Source of the DNA: Oscillospiraceae bacterium | GTDB taxonomy: Bacteria; Bacillota_A; Clostridia; Saccharofermentanales; Saccharofermentanaceae | Length of the DNA stretch: 12,728 bases | Assembly (NCBI GenBank): GCA_902803365.1 | Contig: CADCPU010000192.1 | Coordinates: forward strand, 1-12,728 | Reading direction: 5' to 3' | In this document: in pieces, positions 1 through 6,083 of the stretch | Layout of the letters: every line of letters begins with the position of its first letter | Position numbering within the stretch: position 1 is the first letter of the stretch | The notes under the pieces: model-generated | Told to the model about the DNA's origin: nothing | Seen by the model: the letters and a program-made list of their open reading frames with translations, nothing else | Database searches by the model: none | Program-made: the position numbers and the translations under genes

Positions 1-46
1 CCAACAGAAGAATGATGGTCTTACGCAGCAATACACTTTTGAACAT
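1..46 (-). CDS. N-terminus of probable sensor histidine kinase (partial)
   Basis: Only the first 15 codons lie in the window, reading MFKSVLLRKTIILLL, and the gene runs off the left edge. The ATG (46-44) lies 2 bases past the stop of the response regulator gene, with a GAGG ribosome site (60-57) inside the end of that gene, so the two are translationally coupled. A short basic N-terminus leading into a hydrophobic stretch fits the first membrane segment of a sensor kinase. OmpR-family regulators are usually followed by their kinase, so the kinase call rests on context. No kinase motif is visible, and another membrane protein is possible. Confidence 0.55.
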   Translation of the reverse strand, partial: MFKSVLLRKTIILLL

Positions 47-48
47 CT

Positions 49-735
49 TCAGCTGACCTCAAACTTATATCCTACGCTGTATACTGTCTGAATGCTCCAA
101 GGTGCTCCTTCGAGGAATACCTTCTGTCTGATACGCTTGATATGTGTGTCAACTGTTCTCGGGTCACCATTGAAGTCATAACCCCAGATATCCTGGAGGA
201 TCTGATCTCTGCCCATAACCTGTCCCTGATGGGATGCAAGAAGATGGAGGATCTCAACTTCCTTAGGTGTGCAAGGGATAACCTCGCCCTTGACCTTGAT
301 CTGATAATTGTCGAGATTGATCTCGAGACCTTCGAATCTCAAGATATTGGAAACCTCAGGAGACTCATTGCTTCTCCTGAATACGGCCTTGATCCTCGCG
401 ATTACTTCACGAGGTGAGAATGGCTTAACGATATAGTCGTCTGCACCGAGCTCGAGTCCTACGACTCTGTCGATCTCTTCACCTTTTGCAGTGAGGAATA
501 TGATAGGTGTTGACAATGTCTTCCTGACTTCGCGGCAAACTTCAAGTCCCGTAAGTTCAGGCATCATTACGTCCAAAAGAATAAGATCCGGCTTGGAATC
601 AGCGATCATGGCAAGAGCCTCTTTGCCGTCGTAAGCGTCCGAGTAAGTAAATCTCTCGTTCTCAAGATAGAGTCCCAATGACTCGTGTACAACCGGATCG
701 TCATCACAGATGAGGATGTGTGGTGTTTGTGACAT
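49..735 (-). CDS. OmpR/PhoB-family DNA-binding response regulator
   Basis: A complete two-domain response regulator of 228 residues, the usual length for the family. The receiver domain (about 5-120) shows the acidic pocket D11-D13, phospho-acceptor D55 in LILLDVMMP, switch T82 in FLTAK and K104 in DDYIVKPF. A winged-helix domain (about 130-226) follows, with the recognition-helix signature RTVDTHIKRIRQK and the terminal VYSVGYKF hairpin typical of OmpR/PhoB proteins. It would be phosphorylated by a partner kinase, very likely the gene begun at 46, and would bind DNA as a dimer. The start is supported by AGGAG about 9 bases upstream. It is divergent from the lipoprotein operon at 1015, across a region rich in inverted ATGTT/AACAT motifs, so self-regulation and control of that operon are plausible but inferred. 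The ligand or stress sensed is unknown. Confidence 0.95.
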   Translation of the reverse strand: MSQTPHILICDDDPVVHESLGLYLENERFTYSDAYDGKEALAMIADSKPDLILLDVMMPELTGLEVCREVRKTLSTPIIFLTAKGEEIDRVVGLELGADDYIVKPFSPREVIARIKAVFRRSNESPEVSNILRFEGLEINLDNYQIKVKGEVIPCTPKEVEILHLLASHQGQVMGRDQILQDIWGYDFNGDPRTVDTHIKRIRQKVFLEGAPWSIQTVYSVGYKFEVS

Positions 736-768
736 ATATATATCTCCTTTGAATTGTTTTCAGCTATG

Positions 769-791
769 TTATGTTCCGACACTTAACATAA
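769..791. promoter_or_regulatory. Inverted repeat TTATGTT-N9-AACATAA in response-regulator leader
   Basis: A perfect 7-base inverted repeat, TTATGTT (769-775) and AACATAA (785-791), lies about 35-55 bases upstream of the response regulator start. A tandem ATGTT copy abuts it at 766-770. The same ATGTT/AACAT core recurs in the palindrome on the lipoprotein-operon promoter, which suggests a shared operator. It could instead be a weak RNA hairpin in the leader. Confidence 0.35.
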
Positions 792-952
792 GTACATATT
801 ACCCAATGTATTAATTATATATTAAAAGTCCCGTTTTGCATTTCTAAAATATGAAAAAAATTTCAATATAACTCCAAATTCGACATAAATATTCCATATT
901 TGCCACGTTTTTTGAATGAGTGTTAATGTTAAAATCCAAATACTTCAGTACT

Positions 953-984
953 TTGCGTGCTATTCGACAGATTAATGTTATAAT
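953..984 (+). promoter_or_regulatory. Extended -10 promoter of the lipoprotein operon
   Basis: A consensus TATAAT at 979-984 is preceded by TG one base upstream (976-977), giving an extended -10 element. The -35 is poor: the best match, TTGCGT at 953-958, leaves a 20-base spacer. The predicted start, near 990, lies about 25 bases before the first ATG. A weak -35 with a strong -10 fits an activator-dependent promoter, but that is inference. Confidence 0.6.
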
Positions 985-993
985 ACTAACATT
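974..993. promoter_or_regulatory. Palindrome AATGTTA-N6-TAACATT over the -10 box
   Basis: Perfect 7-base arms, AATGTTA (974-980) and TAACATT (987-993), flank a 6-base centre and overlap the -10 box of the lipoprotein operon. A direct copy of TTAATGTTA (972-980) sits at 923-931, 49 bases upstream. A factor bound here would block RNA polymerase, so repression is the simplest reading. The responsible regulator is not shown; the adjacent response regulator is the obvious candidate. Confidence 0.45.
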
Positions 994-1014
994 TAAAGGA
1001 TGGAGAAAACAGAT

Positions 1015-1914
1015 ATGAAAAAGGTAAGTGCAGTTCTGATTGCTCTTATTTTGTCGCTCTCTTTATTGAGCGGCTGCAATGCGAATAAGGAAACAGCAGA
1101 CGATACATTAAGTGATTTTGCCGATATGGTATGTGATTACGTTGTAAAAGGTGATTATAAGAAGATAGAAGACTGTTCCTATCTTAAGAAGATCTCTTCA
1201 CGCGAATTCAATGACACTCTTGATTATTACTATGATAATCCTGCTTGGGATTCAGTAGATCGTGAGATAAGCGAACAGATCCTCAGTACGCTCACATTTG
1301 ATATCGACGAGAACTCGATAATGGGTTCATACGAGAATGAGGAAGGCGAGTTCGATGTTACTTTTGAGCACGTCGATTATATGTCTCTTTATAAGAGCAA
1401 AGCATCTTCCGACAAAAAAGACTTCCTGAATAGGCTTAAGGATTATGATAAGGTTGCTTCAAGTAAGGTTCACGTTGAGTGCGTTTACATGGATGATCTT
1501 TGGTATCTTGAGGATTTTGAGAAGGTCTTGATCGATGTTATAGATTGGAATGATCAGCATTTTGACTTTGTACGCAACTATAACGATTACATTGAGGATT
1601 ATTATTGGAATCACAATGACAACAGCAGGGCTGCAGAGTATGATGATACGACAGAGATCCAGCTGATGATCGAATTCAATGATTCCAACGTAGATTGGAG
1701 TAATGAACTTTATTATGATCTTATCTATGATGGTGAAGTCATCTATCATGCCGATATATTTGAATCGTCCTCATTCCTGGGCATTTACTGGTGCGGCTAC
1801 AGTTCATACTGGTTCACTGACGGCGGTCCTTTGCCGAGCGGTACTTACAGGATCGTAGTATACGATTTTGAAGAGAACGTGATCATTGATGAATCATGTT
1901 CTGTAAATGAATAA
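1015..1914 (+). CDS. Lipoprotein of unknown function (paralogue 1 of 3)
   Basis: I do not recognise a named family. The protein has 299 residues and starts with a lipoprotein signal, MKKVSAVLIALILSLSLLSGC, with lipobox LLSGC and C21 as the lipidated residue, so it should be anchored outside the membrane. An in-frame ATG at 1000 is possible, but it falls inside the GGATGGAG ribosome site, so the ATG at 1015 is preferred. The mature chain is acidic and rich in Asp and Tyr. An N-terminal module (about 30-175) ends in a K-V-x-V-x-x-x-Y-x-x-D-x-W-Y-L pattern around W163, and an NTF2-like fold is conceivable. A C-terminal beta-rich module (about 205-299) includes YYDLIYDGEVIY and PSGTYRIVVYDFEENVI. 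Both modules recur in the next two genes, pointing to local duplication. First gene of a five-gene operon. Confidence 0.8.
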   Translation: MKKVSAVLIALILSLSLLSGCNANKETADDTLSDFADMVCDYVVKGDYKKIEDCSYLKKISSREFNDTLDYYYDNPAWDSVDREISEQILSTLTFDIDENSIMGSYENEEGEFDVTFEHVDYMSLYKSKASSDKKDFLNRLKDYDKVASSKVHVECVYMDDLWYLEDFEKVLIDVIDWNDQHFDFVRNYNDYIEDYYWNHNDNSRAAEYDDTTEIQLMIEFNDSNVDWSNELYYDLIYDGEVIYHADIFESSSFLGIYWCGYSSYWFTDGGPLPSGTYRIVVYDFEENVIIDESCSVNE

Positions 1915-1935
1915 GCGGAGGTTTCTCTATTTTTG

Positions 1936-3291
1936 ATGTTCAGGATCGATCTGAAAAAAACGATAGCTGTTTTACTGGCTGTTACCGTAATGGTAGCGGC
2001 CGGCTGTTCGTCATTCAGATTCCGTAAGAATGACATGAATTCAAAGGAGGATATCCGTGATATCATCGATAATTCCTTTGATGCCATTGTAAGCAGAAAC
2101 AAGAGAACATATCTGTCGTATTGCCTTGATCCTAACAGTGAGAGGACCTCTCGTCTTTTCGATAACTATATCCTCTTTAAGATATACGGCGAAGATATGA
2201 CGACTATCGCAAAGAATACTCTTATGACGACCAATCTTATATTAGATCAGGATAGTATCGAGATAGAGGACAATAAGGCAACCGTCGAGTGTTCCGTGAC
2301 GATGGTGGACTTTGGTAAGATCCTGAATTATGGTGAGTTTAAGACTGTCGGTGAGCTTGCTTCCGCCATCAAGGCTCCCAATGCGGATGTTAAGAAGACA
2401 AATCTTACTCTTAATCTCGAATATAAGAATGATTATTGGTATATCAGTTCGCAGGATGAACTTGTTGAGACAATCTGTATCTGGAAGGATGTAAAAGAGG
2501 AAGACGTATTGGATGCGTTTGTTCACGAGACAGATCCTTCAGTGATCGAGACAGAACCTGCCGATAATTCCGCGACCCTGGCTGAATATGCCTCAGCTGT
2601 AACTTCGGTCAATTGGTATGATTGCGGTGAATACTATAAGGACACTCATGATTATGTAAATACGGTCGGGATCGAGTGCGAGCTTCTGATAGATCATGAT
2701 TCTGATCTTGATTGGAGTCTTGTATCCTGTGAGATAATGCACAACAGTAAGATCATCGGAACTTATGCTCTTTCGGAACTCAAGAAGAATGACGAGACAT
2801 ATCTGGTAAATTCATTAACAGCACTCGACGATATGGCTCCTGTATCCTCCGGAAAGTATCTTAAGAAAGGAACTTACAAATTCACCTATAAGATAGGCGA
2901 GGAGGCATTCTACAGTTGTTCTTGTCAATGTTCCAATATCAATAAAGGCTTTGATATGTCATTTGAAGAAGGCGACAGCAGACTCTTGAGTGCTGTGTCA
3001 TTTTTCGATTGGTATTATGCATACAAAGAGATCCTGGAGTTTGACATTTTCTTGAGGGATATAAACAGAGAGATGGTTGTAGCATACGTGCTCCTTGATT
3101 CTGAAGGAAATATCATCTATGAGGACAGCATCGAGCAGAAAGGTCTTTTTGCCTCGATAGTCATATATCCGAAGTCCTGTCTTCTTAATGAATTTGAAGG
3201 CGAATATACTCTTGAATGTTATGATGAGGACGAAGCTCTTATCTGCTCTTCGACCATAAATGTCGTGACATCTTACAGTGAGGGCGTATGA
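1936..3291 (+). CDS. Lipoprotein of unknown function with duplicated C-terminal domain (paralogue 2 of 3)
   Basis: Unrecognised lipoprotein of 451 residues. The signal peptide runs to lipobox VAAGC, with C24 lipidated. The start is ambiguous: GGAGG at 1917-1921 is 14 bases before this ATG and 11 before an in-frame TTG at 1933, so the TTG may be used. The N-terminal module (about 30-185) matches paralogue 1, ending in LNLEYKNDYWYISSQDE around W168. The extra length comes from two successive beta-rich modules (about 220-335 and 345-451). Each opens with a W/Y/D motif (VNWYDCGEYYKD, FFDWYYAYKE) and closes on a G-x-Y-T/K strand (KKGTYKFTYKIGEEAF, FEGEYTLECYDEDEAL). It follows the first lipoprotein by 21 bases and overlaps the third by ATGA, so co-transcription is very likely. 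Probably surface or extracytoplasmic; ligand unknown. Confidence 0.8.
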   Translation: MFRIDLKKTIAVLLAVTVMVAAGCSSFRFRKNDMNSKEDIRDIIDNSFDAIVSRNKRTYLSYCLDPNSERTSRLFDNYILFKIYGEDMTTIAKNTLMTTNLILDQDSIEIEDNKATVECSVTMVDFGKILNYGEFKTVGELASAIKAPNADVKKTNLTLNLEYKNDYWYISSQDELVETICIWKDVKEEDVLDAFVHETDPSVIETEPADNSATLAEYASAVTSVNWYDCGEYYKDTHDYVNTVGIECELLIDHDSDLDWSLVSCEIMHNSKIIGTYALSELKKNDETYLVNSLTALDDMAPVSSGKYLKKGTYKFTYKIGEEAFYSCSCQCSNINKGFDMSFEEGDSRLLSAVSFFDWYYAYKEILEFDIFLRDINREMVVAYVLLDSEGNIIYEDSIEQKGLFASIVIYPKSCLLNEFEGEYTLECYDEDEALICSSTINVVTSYSEGV

Positions 3292-4157
3292 GCAGAAGAA
3301 CAGGTGTTTTAAGTGCAGTCATTTTGGCTTGCGTGTTTTTCTCCGGTTGCAGCAAGTTCACTAACGCGCTTCGTACTCACGAAGCTGAGCGTTTTGTTGA
3401 GGAATTCGAGCTGAGCATGGATTCTGACAACAGCTTTATTTCCTGTCTCGAAAACTATGCTGAAGTCAAGACTCCTGAACTTTTGGCGGAGCAGAAGAAA
3501 CTGTTCAATAAGACATATGAGCCTGACTTTGATCTCGATCTGATCGAAGTGGCATCATCAGGCAATAAAGGTACTGTCGATACGATCATTTACTACCATG
3601 ATCTGAGTTCCATCGAAGATATCGACAAGTTCAGGACATACGAGGAATGGATCGATGAGATAGAGAAAGCGGATATCGTAAGTTCCACGGTAGAACTTGA
3701 TATCAAATACGTTGACGGCAATTGGGAATTCGTATCGTTTGATGAATGGATCTCTAAAGTTATGGAACCTTATGCATCTCTCGGGATCCTTAACGAGAAT
3801 GGCGAACCTGTAAATCCCAATGCTCAGTATTATTCTGAATTTGTTGTTGATCCGATATGGTACGACCCGATGCTCGCTATCCCGTTGAACAGTGATTCCA
3901 TCTCTGATCCGATCGCTCTGCAGTGTGCATTCTATTTTTCCAGACCGATATCGGGAACGTTTAAATGTGTGCTCCGCGGCCCGGATAATTCGATACTTGG
4001 ATCTTCTGAGACTGAACTCAAGTCTTCGGTAATAAGCATTTTCGATTTCTCGGCAGAGACACTCGGGATAAATAAATTCGAATCCGGAAAATATACGATG
4101 GAACTGTTGTATAATGATGAGCAGATCGCGGTGACAGAACCGCTCTTAGTCAGATAA
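3288..4157 (+). CDS. Lipoprotein of unknown function (paralogue 3 of 3)
   Basis: Unrecognised lipoprotein of 289 residues with signal MSRRTGVLSAVILACVFFSGC, lipobox FFSGC and C21 lipidated. Its ATG overlaps the upstream stop (ATGA), with GTGAGG just ahead, indicating translational coupling. The N-terminal module (about 25-165) carries the shared strand ELDIKYVDGNWEFVSFDEW around W146. The C-terminal module (about 190-289) includes GTFKCVLRGPDNSILGS and FESGKYTMELLYNDEQIA, corresponding to the beta-rich module of the other two. Similarity among the three is low and mostly in spacing of hydrophobic and aromatic positions, so the duplication is old. The 15-base gap to the methyltransferase keeps it in one operon with RNA-modification genes, although no functional link is evident. 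Confidence 0.8.
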   Translation: MSRRTGVLSAVILACVFFSGCSKFTNALRTHEAERFVEEFELSMDSDNSFISCLENYAEVKTPELLAEQKKLFNKTYEPDFDLDLIEVASSGNKGTVDTIIYYHDLSSIEDIDKFRTYEEWIDEIEKADIVSSTVELDIKYVDGNWEFVSFDEWISKVMEPYASLGILNENGEPVNPNAQYYSEFVVDPIWYDPMLAIPLNSDSISDPIALQCAFYFSRPISGTFKCVLRGPDNSILGSSETELKSSVISIFDFSAETLGINKFESGKYTMELLYNDEQIAVTEPLLVR

Positions 4158-4172
4158 TGGAGGACGTTACAG

Positions 4173-5063
4173 GTGTTCGTAGCTGATAATTGGGAAGATT
4201 TTGAAGTTATATATGCAGGCGGTGGCGCCAAGTATGAGCGATGGGGTGATATCTATCTCGATCGTCCGGATCCGCAGGCTGTATGGCCCAAGCTCAGCGA
4301 ATGGCCGAAGCCGCATGCTCTCTATAACAGGAGCCAGACAGGCGGCGGTTCATGGACACGTATCAAGTCCATGCCTTCCAATTGGAACATCACATATGAT
4401 TCACTCGGTAAGAAACTCAAATTCCTGATCGAGCCGACGTCGTTCAAGCATACGGGACTTTTCCCGGAACAGGCATCCAACTGGGATTTCTGCGGTGATC
4501 TTATCGAACGTGCGGTAAAGAGCGGAAGGAACGATATAAAGATCTTGAACCTCTTTGCATATACGGGCGGTGCTACGATCGCATGCGCGGCTCACGGAGC
4601 CGCAGAGACAGTTCATGTTGATGCATCCAAGGGTATGATCGCAAAGGCAAAGACAAATGTCTCACTTTCGGGTCTTGAGGATGCATATATCCGTTTTATC
4701 GCGGAAGACTGTATGTCATTTGTCGATCGTGAGATCAGAAGAGGTCGTAAATATGACGGTATTATAATGGATCCTCCGGCATACGGCAGGGGACCTAAGG
4801 GTGAGCTTTGGAAGCTCGAAGAAGCTCTTTATGATCTGACTTGTAAATGCGAACAGCTTTTGTCCGATGATCCGCTGTTCTATATCATAAGTTCATATGC
4901 ATCAGAGATCACTGCTCAGGCATCAGGTGATGTCTTGACGCTTGCTGTTGCTCAAAAGCATGGCGGTGTCGTTGATGCTGAAGAACTCTGTCTTCCGGTA
5001 ACACAGATGGGAATATACTTACCGTGCGGTGCGACCGCTCGCTGGACATCGGGTAATTACTGA
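4173..5063 (+). CDS. Class I SAM-dependent methyltransferase, COG1092/RlmI-like (probable rRNA methyltransferase)
   Basis: A 296-residue Rossmann methyltransferase starting at GTG, with GGAGG (4159-4163) 9 bases upstream. Visible motifs are the SAM-binding motif I LNLFAYTGG (about 125-133), acidic motif II VHVDASKGM (about 148-156) and motif IV DPPAYGRGPKG (about 199-209), with PTSFKHTGLFPEQASNWDF just ahead of motif I. This order and the N/D-PP-[YF] type motif IV match the COG1092 / Methyltrans_SAM group, whose studied member RlmI methylates C5 of a 23S rRNA cytosine. No N-terminal PUA domain is seen; the first 100 residues are short and Trp-rich, so the exact target is open. It overlaps the pseudouridine synthase by one base (TGATG), and the pair may act together on rRNA or tRNA. 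Confidence 0.88.
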   Translation: MFVADNWEDFEVIYAGGGAKYERWGDIYLDRPDPQAVWPKLSEWPKPHALYNRSQTGGGSWTRIKSMPSNWNITYDSLGKKLKFLIEPTSFKHTGLFPEQASNWDFCGDLIERAVKSGRNDIKILNLFAYTGGATIACAAHGAAETVHVDASKGMIAKAKTNVSLSGLEDAYIRFIAEDCMSFVDREIRRGRKYDGIIMDPPAYGRGPKGELWKLEEALYDLTCKCEQLLSDDPLFYIISSYASEITAQASGDVLTLAVAQKHGGVVDAEELCLPVTQMGIYLPCGATARWTSGNY

Positions 5064-5752
5064 TGGATACGCCCGATATCATCTTTGAAGATAATCATCT
5101 TATCGTTGCGGTTAAGCCTGCAGGTGTATTGTCTCAGGCAGACGGTTCTCCTGCGCCCGATATGCTTACTCTTCTTAAGGACTACATCAAAGTAAAGTAT
5201 CAAAAGCCGGGTGCGGTCTATCTCGGTCTTTTGCATCGACTCGATCGTCCTGTATCAGGACTCATGGTATTTGCAAAGACGAGTAAGTGCGCCTCCAGGA
5301 TCAGCGAACAGATACGCGATCGAAAAGTCACAAAGCGTTATCGTGCGGTAGTTGAAGGATCATTCAAGGAAAAGTCGGCAACGCTGTCTCATTACGCGCT
5401 CAAAGATCCAAAGACAAACAATACCAGGATATTTGAACCGGGCAAGGCCCCAAAAGATGCCAAGCCTGTTAAGCTCTCATATAACGTTATTGCCACGACT
5501 GAGTATAAGGGAAGGGAAGTGTCTCTTGTAGAGATCGACCTTCATACCGGAAGATCTCATCAGATCAGGACCCAGTTGTGTCATGTCGGACATCCGCTTC
5601 TTGGAGATGCTCGCTACGGAAGCGGCCTTTACAAGGGAGATATCGCACTTGAATCATTTACCCTTGGATTTGATCATCCTACGACACGTGAGCATATGGA
5701 GTTTAAACTCGACATTCGAGATGAGATGCCTTGGAAGCTGTTTCAATCATAA
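5063..5752 (+). CDS. RluA-family pseudouridine synthase
   Basis: A 229-residue pseudouridine synthase that isomerises uridine in rRNA or tRNA. The catalytic motif HRLDRPVSGLMVFAKT carries the essential aspartate at D61. The RluA-typical IIFEDNHLIVAVKPAGVLSQ opens the domain, and LHTGRSHQIRTQLCHVGHPLLGDARYG (about 162-188) contains the conserved R-x-H-Q-I-R segment. There is no N-terminal S4 domain, so it is a single-domain member of the family. The ATG overlaps the methyltransferase stop (TGATG), so it is translationally coupled. It is the last gene of the operon; a strong terminator begins about 20 bases after its stop. The exact target site cannot be assigned from the sequence. Confidence 0.92.
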   Translation: MDTPDIIFEDNHLIVAVKPAGVLSQADGSPAPDMLTLLKDYIKVKYQKPGAVYLGLLHRLDRPVSGLMVFAKTSKCASRISEQIRDRKVTKRYRAVVEGSFKEKSATLSHYALKDPKTNNTRIFEPGKAPKDAKPVKLSYNVIATTEYKGREVSLVEIDLHTGRSHQIRTQLCHVGHPLLGDARYGSGLYKGDIALESFTLGFDHPTTREHMEFKLDIRDEMPWKLFQS

Positions 5753-5772
5753 TTGTTTTCGGATATAAGAAA

Positions 5773-5810
5773 GGGCTGTCACGATATGCATCGTGAACAG
5801 CCCCTATTTT
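5773..5810 (+). terminator. Intrinsic terminator of the lipoprotein-RNA modification operon
   Basis: GGGCTGT (5773-5779) pairs with ACAGCCC (5797-5803) and CACGAT (5780-5785) with ATCGTG (5790-5795), with one bulged A and an ATGC loop. CTATTTTG follows. On the minus strand the same hairpin is followed by TTTCTTAT, so it may act in both directions between convergent units. Confidence 0.85.
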
Positions 5811-5813
5811 GAC

Positions 5814-6020
5814 TTAAGTAATAATGATCGAGGTACCGTTTTTGTAATATCTGTATTCAGTAGATTTACCATTACTACGGATCCTGTTATTGATCAATAT
5901 ATTGAGAACAGTAGGAGATACTCTTAAACCTGTAAGTTTGCCTTCTGTATTCAATATGAACTTCTTAGTGACCTTAAGATCAAGAGCCTTGCTTACATCG
6001 ATATTGGTTAGAAGACAGAA
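5814..6020 (-). pseudogene. Possible gene remnant: open frame with no start codon
   Basis: Between the two convergent terminators the minus strand has an open frame ending in TAA at 5814-5816. It reads, in part, ALDLKVTKKFILNTEGKL and STEYRYYKNGTSIIIT. The peptide looks protein-like: basic, with alternating hydrophobic positions and a natural end. However, there is no in-frame ATG or GTG, the only ATGs are out of frame, and no good ribosome site is present; the frame remains open back into the terminator at 6051. The simplest readings are the 3' remnant of a deleted gene or chance. I recognise no family. Nothing else of note is visible in 5811-6020. Confidence 0.3.
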
Positions 6021-6022
6021 TA

Positions 6023-6052
6023 TAAAAAATAACCCCGGCCGGGCCGAGGTTA
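6023..6052 (-). terminator. Intrinsic terminator of the secreted Ig-like/DUF4214 gene
   Basis: On the minus strand AACCTCGGC pairs with GCCGGGGTT (one T-G wobble) around a 3-base loop, followed directly by ATTTTTTATA. It lies about 32 bases beyond the stop at 6084. The very GC-rich stem stands out from the AT-rich surroundings. Confidence 0.85.
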
Positions 6053-6083
6053 CTTTTATATTGATTCAACAGACGATTTGTTC

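Noticed and set aside
142..417. 91-codon plus-strand frame opposite the response regulator
   Set aside because: Antisense shadow; the minus-strand protein has all family motifs.
4201..4428. 75-codon frame overlapping the methyltransferase start
   Set aside because: Out-of-frame shadow inside a well-supported gene.
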